64,000 bases of DNA from JBAXXL01 sp037127915 (lineage in GTDB: Bacteria; Bacteroidota; Ignavibacteria; Kapaibacteriales; UBA2268): contig JBAXXL010000004.1 in NCBI GenBank assembly GCA_037127915.1, positions 66,287 to 130,286 of the forward strand, in the 5' to 3' direction. This document shows positions 36,201 to 45,189 of the stretch, piece after piece. The position numbers and the translations under genes are program-made. A model generated the notes under the pieces. The model saw only the letters and a program-made list of their open reading frames with translations, was not told the origin of the DNA and searched no databases. Positions within the stretch are counted from its first letter, which is position 1. Every line of letters begins with the position of its first letter.

Positions 36201-37723
36201 TTGCTCTTGATCCGTTAGCTGTATTCATAGAGCCGCTTTTTGCATTGAGAGCCGCTCTAAAGTGCAACATTAATTTGACTTCAACGCAAGCTGAAGGAGC
36301 GGTTTTAAAAGGTGATTTAGCAATAGAGAATGCGTATTTCCATTTAAAAAGTACAAATCTGAAGTATAGAACTAATATAAAACTGCTATTCGAAGATAAA
36401 ATCATTAGTATAGACAAAATTGATATTGCAAATTACGATACCAAAGGAACGCTCGGGTATGCGAATTTAAAGGGATTTGTTTATTACGACAAAAAACTAA
36501 ATCTTGACAGTATTAACGTTGATTTAACAGCCAGAAAATTCAAAATATTAGGTTCAGAAACCAAGGAAACAATTCAGACTTTCTATGGCGATGTAGTAAT
36601 TTCGACAGATCCAATTATAAATGTATCGGGTGAGTTTGATAAACTTCGCTTCAAAGGTGGTTTAGCGCTTAATCAAGCGGATATAAATATTCCACTTTTA
36701 AGCGGGGGGAAAAATGCAGAATCAAAATTAGAATATGAGTATTTGAATGAAAATACCGCACCTAAACCGAGGCCAAAAGTTATTACCGAAGCTATGAGAG
36801 ATAGCATGCAAAAAGCAAAAGTTGCAAAAATTGATAAGAAAAAGAAAAATATATTTAGAAATTTTGATATTGATGTAACTTTCGATATTGCAGGGAAAGA
36901 GTCTATATCAATGGATTTAGGACCGCTCGGTGAAATATATGCCGAAATAAACGAACGGGATAATAAAAAAATGTCCTATTTGAAAAGGCCCGGGGATGAA
37001 TACGGACAAATAAACGGTAGTATTGTATTATCCGATAAATCAAAGCTAAATACATTTAAAATACTTAATGTATCTGGAAATATAGAGTTCCCTACCGGTT
37101 CACCATTAGAACCACAAGTTGATATACAAGCCCGCTATAAAGGTATTACAACTATTGGTACTATTCGTAAGGATTACGAAGTTGTTATTGAATTATGGGG
37201 TCCGCCGAAAAATTTACAAACTAACATCTATTATTTACTTGAAGGTGATAGAGCAAGTGGTGATAAGAGTGAAATTCAAGAAAAAGCATTATATCTATTG
37301 TTAACAGGACAGTTTAAGAGTACCAGCACTATGGATAGTCAAGGCCAAGGACCAAATCTTATTGCCGAAGGTGGCAGTGCATTAGTGTCTGCTTTTGCCT
37401 CAAAAACTTTGACCGATTTATTGGCAACAGGTTTTATAAGCAATGCGGGTATAGATTTCAAAGGTTCATCATTTGAAGAGCCGACAATTAAATTTCAAGG
37501 ACAGTTACCGGGTGATATAACTTGGTCATTCGGTGGGGATTTAGCTAATTTAAACGGAAGTCGGGAAATCATCATTGAAGTTCCTCTTAGGTCATTGTTA
37601 AATAAAAATTATTTCAAAAACGTATTTTTGAAAGCATCTTGGAATGAGTTATCTCATAAAACTGAGATAAATAATGAGGATACTGACTGGCAAATAATGA
37701 TTAACTTTAACAAGAGTTGGTAG
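33242..37723 (+). CDS. TamB-like translocation/assembly module protein (DUF490)
   Basis: 1493 residues from a TTG start. GAGGG lies about 5 nt upstream, and no ATG is available before the membrane helix. The order is a short charged N terminus, a single inner-membrane helix (LLAILWLLLIVFTASTILFF), then about 1100 residues of beta-strand repeats of AsmA/TamB type. The C-terminal DUF490 region includes EFPTGSPLEPQVDIQARY, YLLEGDRASG and a final beta strand. TamB-type proteins span the periplasm and help outer-membrane protein insertion or lipid transport. dusB begins at the next base after the stop. Confidence 0.87.
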   Translation: MTDSSNENIEKRKRRIIAKLLAILWLLLIVFTASTILFFEASWFRKPILQSIIAIVNSELKGKIELKDIHFYTVDGVMLSEPRVLAGKDTVFAAEKIYLNVSVMTFFSNKIKINKVYIKNAHISLLRNMRGEWNIANIAYPSTTPKTESKSKFQLKELIIEGSYFKMYDSTKAVKDNSSIDYSHAIYSGLELRASAEYGPKFIKAEILKLQGTELNSGFFMKDFCGIFTLNDSTIKVENARIRTEKTDIELDAEYKFSVFQTDSLIVDDKYLFADIKFNKFDFSDVKKIAPIKNFDLFRNTEGEIKARGTLNNLYVYYCNVTNGDIDISLKNVRLKNLMNPKDFTYKGNIDANAEQSQLPKIFKFMDFSKLPYLGRIKIDKSYVFGTVDSVFTVLNVKSTNGDFGLRAGLCYMPVSNYFMKLDVKKLNVNSILKKTNISNNLNFTLDLKGSDINYKKLTSELNLKCTESEINNVQIKDANIHINSVAGNYTIDTLNINALSKNGTGTMHFNLIGNLAFMEHNQAIYNFTGKYNNMDMAYLSNVSGMPNILSGGINIQGKGLNIDSMVTKALLNFDEVSFSDKSLFPFDVSMELGDLSAGGRFAKVNSDFVDLNLTGNYKLSELSEHISDFTKELGKSFANYSDKLLPGANKPIRTVTKYKSFPLLNCSVSADLKDIAAFSTFWKGSEIDMDARIKIDIATSHERSDIKISELTVDNLRFDNKKNHFDIKNINMVSNTGFVYKDSILSLESMNFRLRIPDKIKFNKEELYFPYLNLDISDKQIDLSTAIGYWDKIALNFKTSFTVTENSLLMKADSFRIDFRNGFMLQNVNPIVAEATNEKIVLSECSFAGTGGSRLDLQGTLRDSVLENITVELRDFGILNLNKFYPESSKEMLEKIDLTIDKLLLTCNGTFNNPKLKLDVNTKEVSFDKIPFGKMHLYAGYSKELIFGGVTVYTKPEEPRLDIRLNKLNFVDDKPEYNVDVIADSFALDPLAVFIEPLFALRAALKCNINLTSTQAEGAVLKGDLAIENAYFHLKSTNLKYRTNIKLLFEDKIISIDKIDIANYDTKGTLGYANLKGFVYYDKKLNLDSINVDLTARKFKILGSETKETIQTFYGDVVISTDPIINVSGEFDKLRFKGGLALNQADINIPLLSGGKNAESKLEYEYLNENTAPKPRPKVITEAMRDSMQKAKVAKIDKKKKNIFRNFDIDVTFDIAGKESISMDLGPLGEIYAEINERDNKKMSYLKRPGDEYGQINGSIVLSDKSKLNTFKILNVSGNIEFPTGSPLEPQVDIQARYKGITTIGTIRKDYEVVIELWGPPKNLQTNIYYLLEGDRASGDKSEIQEKALYLLLTGQFKSTSTMDSQGQGPNLIAEGGSALVSAFASKTLTDLLATGFISNAGIDFKGSSFEEPTIKFQGQLPGDITWSFGGDLANLNGSREIIIEVPLRSLLNKNYFKNVFLKASWNELSHKTEINNEDTDWQIMINFNKSW

Positions 37724-38710
37724 ATGAGTAATTTTTGGATCGATTTGCCAAAGCCCATATTTTCTGCCGCACCAATGGAAGATGTTACTGATACTGTATT
37801 TCGAGAAATATTATTGCGCCGGTCGGATATTAGAACACTAAACGTCGTTTGTACTGAATTTGTCGCTACAGACGGAATTTGCCACGAAGTGGGTGTCGAA
37901 AATGTTAGTCATCGATTTGTTGTGTCCGATTCGGAGAGGGAGCTGCTGAAAAGCAGAAACACCAAGATTATTGCTCAGATTTGGGGAGCAAAACCGGAAA
38001 ATTTCTACCGAAGTATTAAGTTTATAACTGAAACCTATCAATTTGATGGTATAGATATTAATATGGGTTGTCCGGTAAAAAAAATAGTCCGGCAATCCGG
38101 TGGAGCTTTTTTAACGAGGGAACCCGAGTTGGCAAAAGAAATAATTGAAGCATCAAAATCCGCAACATCATTGCCTATTAGTGTGAAAACGAGAACCGGA
38201 GATATTGAGCCGCAAATCGAAATCTGGATAAAAGCCTTGGCTGAAGCCAAACCTGACGCAATTACTCTTCACGGTCGTACTCGCAGTATGATGTATAAGG
38301 GTTTAGCGGATTGGAACGATATTAAAAAAGCAAAAGAGTTAGTCAAAAGCATTTCCCCTGAAACTGTTTTTATTGGTAATGGAGATATTCATTCATTATC
38401 TGAAGCCAATGAGCAGATTGCTTTTTCAGGAGTTGATGGGGTTATGGTAGGGAGAGCAATGATGAGCAATCCGTGGATATTCTCGACAAATGCCCATAAT
38501 GTTAGCGTTGAAATGCGTTTGCACGTTCTATTAGAACACGCCGGATTATTTGATGAAGTTTGGGGCAAAAGCAAACCATTTGCTGTTCTTAAGAAGTTCT
38601 TTAAGGCTTATATTAATTCATTTAATGGTGCCAGCGAACTGAGACAAAAACTAATGACCTGTTCCAACCTTGAAGACCTAGAAAATTTAATTGCTTATTA
38701 TTCGTTGTAG
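37724..38710 (+). CDS. dus: tRNA-dihydrouridine synthase
   Basis: 328 residues. It reduces specific uridines in tRNA using FMN and NADPH. Motifs: SAAPMEDVTDTVFRE at the N terminus, DINMGCPVKKI with the catalytic Cys, ITLHGRTRSMMYKGLADW, GNGDIHS and GVMVGRAMMSNPW. The family level (DusA, B or C) cannot be fixed by eye, though the layout is DusB-like. The ATG directly follows the TamB stop (TAG-ATG), so translation is probably coupled. Confidence 0.93.
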   Translation: MSNFWIDLPKPIFSAAPMEDVTDTVFREILLRRSDIRTLNVVCTEFVATDGICHEVGVENVSHRFVVSDSERELLKSRNTKIIAQIWGAKPENFYRSIKFITETYQFDGIDINMGCPVKKIVRQSGGAFLTREPELAKEIIEASKSATSLPISVKTRTGDIEPQIEIWIKALAEAKPDAITLHGRTRSMMYKGLADWNDIKKAKELVKSISPETVFIGNGDIHSLSEANEQIAFSGVDGVMVGRAMMSNPWIFSTNAHNVSVEMRLHVLLEHAGLFDEVWGKSKPFAVLKKFFKAYINSFNGASELRQKLMTCSNLEDLENLIAYYSL

Positions 38711-38746
38711 AATATATTATTTTTTAATATCCAAAGGTCTTTCACA

Positions 38747-39847
38747 ATGATGGATAACATCAAAAGAATTGCCGTAATTATGGCTGGTGGCGGAGATTCC
38801 TATTTTTGGCCCTACTCCAACTCGGAAAAGTCCAAAACATTTAGCTTTATTTTTGGCGAAGGAAGCTTAATTCAGAATACCTACAAGCGTTTGTTAAGTA
38901 TATTTCCAAAAGAAGATATTTATATTGTCACAATAAAAAAAACTTATGACTTTGTTAAAGAACAAGTTCCCGAAATCGCCGATGAGAACATTTTTCTTGA
39001 ACCGAGCCGTCGTGGTACTGCACCATGTCTTTCATTAGCGGCTTATTTACTTAAAGATAAAATACCCGAGAAAGCAATCATATCAGCTTTGCCCGTTGAC
39101 CATGTAATAACGGACCTTAAGAATTTTGAAAAATGTATAGCATTGGCTAATGAAACTGCGAATCTTTACGATGGTGTTGTAACGATAGGATTAAAACCTA
39201 CGCGAGCTGAAACATGCTACGGCTATCTACAGTATGATGATTCGCCTGTTGGCTTGGAGAAATTATTTGAACAAGGTGTTAGAAAAGGGATTACATTTGC
39301 CGAAAAACCGGATGTAGCTACAGCGCAAAGGTTTATTGATTGCGGGGATTTCTTATGGAACAGCGGAATTTATGTGATGAATATGAAGACTTTACTCAAT
39401 AAAATTGATAAATATCTTTATAATTACACTGACATTTTTGAAAAAATCTCATTGATTTACGGACAAGAGGTAAAGGAAACCGAAATTGAAAACTTATACA
39501 AAAGTATGCCTAAAATCTCGCTCGATAACGGAATATTAGAAAAATCGGATTCAGTATTTGTTGTAAAAGGCGATTTTGAGTGGACAGACCTAAATAATTG
39601 GGATGAATTTTATAGAATAAGCAATAAAAATGCTGAAAATAATATTCTAATGGGTAATATAATATCTATTGACAACAAAGACAGCCTGATTGCCTCGAGC
39701 GATAAGATGCTTGCCGTTGTCGGATTGGAAGATGTAATAGTCATCAATTCCGATTTCGGAATATTAGTTTGCAAACGCTCTGAAAGCGAAAGAGTGCACG
39801 AAATAATGAGCTATATGAAACAGCATAGTATAAATCAACAATCCTGA
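38747..39847 (+). CDS. Mannose-1-phosphate guanylyltransferase-like protein with altered signature
   Basis: 366 residues. The nucleotidyltransferase fold and later family motifs are present: EPSRRGTAPCLSLAAY, LPVDHVI, GYLQYD, FAEKPD and FLWNSGIYVM. The N-terminal signature is changed. The family reads A-G-G-x-G-T-R-F-W-P-x-S-R...P-K. Here it is AGGG (13-16), D17-S18-Y19-F20-W21-P22-Y23-S24-N25...S29-K30. The conserved Gly, Thr, Arg, second Arg and Pro are replaced, while W-P-x-S and Lys30 remain. It probably binds a sugar nucleotide but may have changed chemistry or lost activity. It ends at 39847, head to tail with a convergent gene whose stop abuts it. Confidence 0.8.
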   Translation: MMDNIKRIAVIMAGGGDSYFWPYSNSEKSKTFSFIFGEGSLIQNTYKRLLSIFPKEDIYIVTIKKTYDFVKEQVPEIADENIFLEPSRRGTAPCLSLAAYLLKDKIPEKAIISALPVDHVITDLKNFEKCIALANETANLYDGVVTIGLKPTRAETCYGYLQYDDSPVGLEKLFEQGVRKGITFAEKPDVATAQRFIDCGDFLWNSGIYVMNMKTLLNKIDKYLYNYTDIFEKISLIYGQEVKETEIENLYKSMPKISLDNGILEKSDSVFVVKGDFEWTDLNNWDEFYRISNKNAENNILMGNIISIDNKDSLIASSDKMLAVVGLEDVIVINSDFGILVCKRSESERVHEIMSYMKQHSINQQS

Positions 39848-41242
39848 TTATTGCTTAATGAAATAAGTGCAGTTGCCTTTATCGTTCTCAGTAATTAAGA
39901 AATAATATCCTGCAGGTAAATCCGAAACATTCATTTTCGAACCGGGATATATTGTTTTAACCAACTTTCCGGATATATCATAAATCATAATATTTGTTGA
40001 AAAATTATCAATACCGTCTATATTCAATAAATCCTTAACTGGATTTGGATATACACGGTATTTTTGATTTTTATCAGTAGAATTATCCACGGATACTGGA
40101 GGTACAAATTCATAAGCTCCGACATCAATATTTCCAATTAATTTTCTATCGGTAATATTCGCAATATTTTTGTATTGCTTGTCGGGTTCCATAGGGAAGA
40201 TGCTCATAAAGGCGAAGCTCGTACCAGCGTCTATAGCAGGTGAATCTTTTTGTATGGTAAATTCATACTTGTTAACATCTATAAACTTACAATCCGCAAT
40301 ATTCTTAAATTGCAGGTTTGTTGTATCGTGAACATCTTTTGATTCGATTTGATATTTACCAACACCACCTGCAAGATTATTAGCTACTATACCATAAGTA
40401 CCTGCAGGCATATATAAAAAAGTGCAAGTTTCCCGTTTGTTAATGAATGTGTTATTGATACAGTATAGTGTTTTAGTTGGATTAATTAATCCTTCTGTGC
40501 CATAAGTGATAATCCGGCCATTTTCGGAATACTCGTTTTGATAAAAATTATTGCCGATTATTATACTGAATCCACCATTAGGCAAATCAACGTGCATACT
40601 GGATTTCCCATCAGCATTATCGCTAAAAAGGTTGTATTGAATAATGTTTGTATTTGCACGGCTTTTTAGTAGATGACCTATATTGGAGCTATGAGAATAG
40701 TTCCCAAAAAAACGCAGATAACCAATCTTACCGATATAAACATTGTGCGAATAGCCATCTCCGTTTCCATTATACGCAAATTCCGAAAATTCGATATTAA
40801 TAAAACTTGTTGTGTCGGCACCGGCTAATATACCGTTTTCATTATTATGAAAATAACAGCGGTGTATGGTTAGATTGCGGCCTTCTTCACGAATGCCTGC
40901 TCCATTATGATCCGGTACTTTGCATCCCGAAAATTCGATATGATCAATAGTATAGTCATCTCCACCAATTACCCAAATCGCTTTTTGTCCGTAACTTTTT
41001 CCATTGGCTTCTAAATGGGCAAATCCATATATACCTTTTATTGTAATACTATCAGGTGCCCAATAGCAAACATCTCCGAGGTAAGTACCTGCTTGTATCA
41101 AGATTGTATCTTTAGTTTTAGCAATAGCCGCGGCTTGGCTAGGTGTTTTTAATTCACTGGCAGGACCAACGTTAAGTGTGCGAGCCTGTAAAGAGCTGAT
41201 TGCTAATGAAATAATTATAATTATAAACGTAGTTGTTTTCAT
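39848..41242 (-). CDS. Secreted right-handed parallel beta-helix protein with T9SS sorting domain
   Basis: 464 residues. A signal peptide ends near LQARTL. The body has beta-helix features (AAAIAKTKDTILIQAGTYLG, LTIHRCYFHNNENGILAG, NTNIIQYNLFSDNADGKS), as in pectate-lyase-like or alginate-lyase-like proteins that act on polysaccharides. The last about 75 residues (RVYPNPVKDLLNIDG to TYFIKQ) are a T9SS type A domain. Catalytic residues of a named polysaccharide lyase family cannot be assigned. It abuts the convergent guanylyltransferase gene. Confidence 0.83.
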   Translation of the reverse strand: MKTTTFIIIIISLAISSLQARTLNVGPASELKTPSQAAAIAKTKDTILIQAGTYLGDVCYWAPDSITIKGIYGFAHLEANGKSYGQKAIWVIGGDDYTIDHIEFSGCKVPDHNGAGIREEGRNLTIHRCYFHNNENGILAGADTTSFINIEFSEFAYNGNGDGYSHNVYIGKIGYLRFFGNYSHSSNIGHLLKSRANTNIIQYNLFSDNADGKSSMHVDLPNGGFSIIIGNNFYQNEYSENGRIITYGTEGLINPTKTLYCINNTFINKRETCTFLYMPAGTYGIVANNLAGGVGKYQIESKDVHDTTNLQFKNIADCKFIDVNKYEFTIQKDSPAIDAGTSFAFMSIFPMEPDKQYKNIANITDRKLIGNIDVGAYEFVPPVSVDNSTDKNQKYRVYPNPVKDLLNIDGIDNFSTNIMIYDISGKLVKTIYPGSKMNVSDLPAGYYFLITENDKGNCTYFIKQ

Positions 41243-41297
41243 TTTGGTTTTTCCTATTTTTATTTTACCAAAATTAAGAAAAAAACATTTAAATATC

Positions 41298-42046
41298 TTA
41301 AATCCTGAAATAAAAACCTAAAACGGTAGCAGATGTAAATTGCATTCCAATACTGTTTTTGCTACCGATAATTCCGGAGCTAATATTAATTGTCGAGAAA
41401 AAGCCGAATACATCGCTTAAAATGGGGACATCAAATCCAAACATAAAGTTCAAACCAATTGAGGATGAGGTACTTTTAGGGATGGTCAGTGTATCTAGTG
41501 GGGTTGTGATTGTATATTTGTCTAAGATATTATAATTGTAAATTAATCCGGCTCCAAACCTCCACGCAGGTCTAATGTAATCGCTTTTTGATCTAAAACC
41601 ATAACCCAAAACATAAGAATAAGATTTACATGTTTTTTTGCCCTTAGATATAAGTAATGCACTATCAGGTATATCAAACCAATCACCATAATAATGCATT
41701 AAAGCAATACCTTTATCCATTTCGTAGGCACAATAAATCACTTCTGAATAAATGTATGATTTCTTTTTAAGACTATATTCAGCAAATCCTAGAGCGGACT
41801 CGCCAAATATCGAAGCATAATCAACCGTGCCGCTATATGGTGTAGAAAAACCATAATCCAGACCAATCCTGATTTTATGAAAGTTTTGTTCTTGGAATTT
41901 GGATTGCTTCAATGAATCAATTTGATTTTCCATGATTGCTTGAGCTTCGGGACCTTTTTCTTCGCCTACTCAGGTTGTTCCCCAAAAATGCTTACACTAT
42001 TAGATAAAGCGATGCAAAGAATAACGATGATAATCTGGAATTTCAT
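41298..42046 (-). pseudogene. Outer-membrane beta-barrel paralogue 3, frameshifted after the signal peptide
   Basis: ATG 42046 starts a 26-codon signal-peptide frame (MKFQIIIVILCIALSNSVSI, then FGEQPE) that ends at TAG 41968-41966. The matching body is read one frame over, as GEEKGPEAQAIMENQIDSLK and onward to 41298. It aligns with paralogue 1 over the segment QAIMxxxxDSLK. The barrel part has strand patterns and a C terminus of F-Y-F-R-I. A +1/-2 nt change near 41966-41975 would restore the gene, giving about 248 residues. The first ATG of the body alone is at 41933. Confidence 0.75.
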
Positions 42047-42057
42047 ATAGATTCCTA

Positions 42058-42783
42058 TTATATTCTAAAATACATTCCCAGTAAAGTCGCTGAAATATAT
42101 TGCATTTGGAAACCCATTCTAGTTCCAATAATTCCTGTGTTGATATTTACATTTGAAAAAACACCAAATTGGTCTTTAACTAATGGTAAATCATAGCCAA
42201 ACATAATATCAATACCCAAGGAATATTTACTTGATGCAGGGATAGTAAGCGTGTCTAAATTGTCAACAGCAGTAAGTTTATCTTGAACATTATAGTTATA
42301 TGATAAACCAATCCCGTATTGCCAAGCCATCTTCGAGTAATCTGTTTTGGACCTTTGTCCTAAACCAAGAATATAAGAATAAGACCTTAGTGGATTTGTA
42401 CCCTCATATTTCATTTCCGTAGAATAAGTCCAAGGAAAATCGGGGTAACGATATTCTATATAAGTGGTTTCCGCTGAATAACCGCAAAATAGGATTTCAG
42501 AAAACACATAACTTTTTGGATTTAGATTATATTCAAAATATAATAACGATGACGTACCGGAGTAGGATGCGAAATTCACAGTTCCTTCATACGGTATGGC
42601 AAAGCCAAAATTAAAACCAATTCTTAATTTGTGTTCTGAGTTTTTGGCGAATGGATTTGCTTGTGTTTGTTCTATCTGTTCAGGAGTTTTATTTTGCTCA
42701 GGAACAGGTAGCGCTTGTCCTATTGCTGGTAAATTTCCTGTTAAAGCTATACAAAAAATCAAGATTAATATTATTTTTTTCAT
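42058..42783 (-). CDS. Outer-membrane beta-barrel protein, paralogue 2
   Basis: 241 residues. A signal peptide ends near IGQ. The mature protein has about eight amphipathic beta strands (KLRIGFNFGFAIPYEGTVNF, YILGLGQRSKTDYS, ATLLGMYFRI) and ends in an aromatic-rich strand with a terminal Ile, as outer-membrane barrels do. It shares this plan with the two flanking genes. The family is not one I can name; porin-like or attachment roles are possible. The gene is intact. Confidence 0.7.
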   Translation of the reverse strand: MKKIILILIFCIALTGNLPAIGQALPVPEQNKTPEQIEQTQANPFAKNSEHKLRIGFNFGFAIPYEGTVNFASYSGTSSLLYFEYNLNPKSYVFSEILFCGYSAETTYIEYRYPDFPWTYSTEMKYEGTNPLRSYSYILGLGQRSKTDYSKMAWQYGIGLSYNYNVQDKLTAVDNLDTLTIPASSKYSLGIDIMFGYDLPLVKDQFGVFSNVNINTGIIGTRMGFQMQYISATLLGMYFRI

Positions 42784-42810
42784 TTTATTTTTTTCCCAAT
42801 TTAATTATTA

Positions 42811-43554
42811 TTAAAATCTGCCGTAAATACCGATGAAACCCATCGAAGTAAATTGCATTTCTAATCCGAATTTAGTACCAAATACTGCAGAGGTAAGATT
42901 GAATGTAGAAAAGAATCCGCATTGTTTCACACCAAAAGGTAGTTCGAATCCCAACATATAATTAAGACCGAACGAATTTGCGCTATACTTGGGAATTGTA
43001 ATTGTATCTTGGGCATTATAAACCGTAAACATATCCTCTGTAGTATGATTATAAACCGCTCCAAGACCCATTCTTAGTGAAGGTTTAGCATAGTTTGAAC
43101 CCAGTCTGGCTCCAAATCCAAGTACGTAAGAATAAACTCTGCACGGGTTCTGAGATTCGTATTTTACAACGCTATTATAGGGGTGCCCTTTCCCTTCATA
43201 AGCGTTATTGATTACTACGCCTTTATCCGGTTCATAAGCAGAATAAATAAATTCTGAAAATATATAAGTGTTATTACTTAAGCAATAATCTAGACTGAAT
43301 ACTTCCGATTGTCCAACGAATATAGCACTTTTAAGTCCTGCGTAGGGTGTAGCTATTCCCAAATTAAATCCAATTCTGTATTTCATTTTTTCCTGGTCTT
43401 TTAATTGGATTGCTTTCAATGAATCCAATTTATGGTCCATTATCGCCTGATCGGCTGGACTTATTTCATAATAATCGTCAGGTTGTTGTGCAAAGGCATT
43501 TACATAAGCAAACAAAGTAAAGCAAAGCCATAAGGATAGCAATGAGGTTTTCAT
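42811..43554 (-). CDS. Outer-membrane beta-barrel protein, paralogue 1
   Basis: 247 residues from ATG 43554, which opens the signal peptide (MKTSLLSLWL, ending near AFAQ). An in-frame start at 43602 would add 16 non-signal residues and is rejected. GGAG lies about 10 nt upstream. The barrel shows the same repeated plan as paralogues 2 and 3 (RIGFNLGIATPYAG, SYVLGFGARLGSNYA, GFIGIYGRF). It is the first of the three in transcription order. Function is unknown. Confidence 0.7.
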   Translation of the reverse strand: MKTSLLSLWLCFTLFAYVNAFAQQPDDYYEISPADQAIMDHKLDSLKAIQLKDQEKMKYRIGFNLGIATPYAGLKSAIFVGQSEVFSLDYCLSNNTYIFSEFIYSAYEPDKGVVINNAYEGKGHPYNSVVKYESQNPCRVYSYVLGFGARLGSNYAKPSLRMGLGAVYNHTTEDMFTVYNAQDTITIPKYSANSFGLNYMLGFELPFGVKQCGFFSTFNLTSAVFGTKFGLEMQFTSMGFIGIYGRF

Positions 43555-43825
43555 ATTAATATTCTCCAAAATTAAATACTGTTTTTCAAAACCAATCAAC
43601 AAAAAAAGTTAATAATCCGTTATTTCTAAGTTCTTTTTATCATTTTGTACTGTCATTATATACAACTTAATAAAAAAATAATTTACAGCAATAAAAAAGA
43701 TCAAAATGTCGAAAAAAAATCCAATAATTAGTACCTCAGTTATAAACTTTGAAATTAAAACCTCGTATTTAAGGAAAAAAGTTTTATTTTTGTAATAACT
43801 TATTTAATAATATTTAAAGAAAAAC

Positions 43826-45043
43826 ATGAAAAAAGCATTACTAATAATTATCGGCGCTATGCTGATGTTCGGCTCGTTAACAGCCGAGGCAAAGAAAAAA
43901 CCCGAAGAAGTCAAAAAACCTGATGTATATCAATTTACTATGGTTAAGCAAGTACAGACTTCACCGGTAAAGGATCAATATAAATCCGGTACTTGCTGGT
44001 CATTTTCAGCAATATCCTTTTTGGAAAGCGAATTGCTGAGATTAGGCAAACCTGTTTACGATTTATCCGAAATGTTTTTGGTTAGAACAAATTACGCTGA
44101 CAAAGCAAAGAAATTCGTACGCTGGCACGGAAGTGCTTCGTTTTCCGGTGGTGGTGGCACAAGTGATTTATTATACACTTGGCGAAACTACGGTTTGGTT
44201 CCTGAAAAAGTTTACCCGGGATTGGATTATGGTCAAGAAAAGCACGTTCACGGCGAATTAGATGCCTTGTTAGGTGCTTATGTGAATACAGTTTTAAAGA
44301 ACCCTAACGGTAAAATATCAACTAAATGGTTCGATGGATATAATGGAATTTTAGATGCTTATTTAGGGAAATATCCCGATAAATTCGACTACGAAGGCAA
44401 GGAATATACTCCGCGCAGTTTTGCAGACGGTTTAGGTTTAAATCCTGATGATTACGTAACAATTACATCATTTATACACGAACCGTATTACAAACCATTT
44501 GTTTTGGATGTACCGGATAATTGGAATTGGGAAAATGTTTATAATGTACCGCTCGATGATATGATAAAAATTATGGATAATTCTATTATGACAGGATATT
44601 CTTTAATTTGGGGCGGTGACGTAAGCGAAAAAGGTTTCCAACATAAAAAACAGGGTTTGGCTGTTGTTTTAAATGATAACTACCAAGATATGGCAGGGTC
44701 GGAAATTTCAAAATGGGACGAAATTCCTTATAAAGACAAATTAGACAGCCTATACAACTTCAAAACTATCAGACCTGAAAAAGAAATCACTCCGGAAATT
44801 CGCCAGAAAGCCTATGATTCTTGGGAAACAGGCGACGACCACGGTATGAATATAGTTGGTATTGCTAAAGACCAAAACGGAAATCAATATTACTATACTA
44901 AAAACTCTTGGAATAACGACAGCAATAAATTCGGTGGATATTTATATATATCTGTTCCTTACATAAAATTAGCAACAACTGCTATTATGGTTAACAAAAA
45001 TGCCATTCCTGCGGATATTAGACAAAAATTGAATATTAAATAA
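43826..45043 (+). CDS. Exported C1-family cysteine aminopeptidase (bleomycin hydrolase type)
   Basis: 405 residues. A signal peptide ends near AEAK, so it acts in the periplasm or outside. The papain-type catalytic triad is visible: Cys57 in SGTCWSFSA, His in DDHGMNIVG, and Asn in TKNSWNND. The layout matches bacterial PepC/bleomycin-hydrolase-like proteases, which degrade peptides from the N terminus. A terminator follows. The family is firm; the substrate is inferred. Confidence 0.9.
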   Translation: MKKALLIIIGAMLMFGSLTAEAKKKPEEVKKPDVYQFTMVKQVQTSPVKDQYKSGTCWSFSAISFLESELLRLGKPVYDLSEMFLVRTNYADKAKKFVRWHGSASFSGGGGTSDLLYTWRNYGLVPEKVYPGLDYGQEKHVHGELDALLGAYVNTVLKNPNGKISTKWFDGYNGILDAYLGKYPDKFDYEGKEYTPRSFADGLGLNPDDYVTITSFIHEPYYKPFVLDVPDNWNWENVYNVPLDDMIKIMDNSIMTGYSLIWGGDVSEKGFQHKKQGLAVVLNDNYQDMAGSEISKWDEIPYKDKLDSLYNFKTIRPEKEITPEIRQKAYDSWETGDDHGMNIVGIAKDQNGNQYYYTKNSWNNDSNKFGGYLYISVPYIKLATTAIMVNKNAIPADIRQKLNIK

Positions 45044-45069
45044 ATTTAATTTGTAACGAATTATCATTC

Positions 45070-45107
45070 AACCTTCCGACGATTCCAAACCTTCGGAAGG
45101 TTTTTTT
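45070..45107 (+). terminator. Intrinsic terminator after the C1 peptidase gene
   Basis: aaccttccga (45070-45079) and tcggaaggtt (45093-45102) form a 10-bp stem with a 13-nt loop, followed by a T-run. The same core sequence makes the palindrome at 11132-11164. Confidence 0.85.
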
Positions 45108-45189
45108 ATCTAGTCTATATAAAATAATTAGCGAAAAATTCGTAATTTTGCTATTTCATATTAGAAAAAATAGAAAAAATATTAAATAA

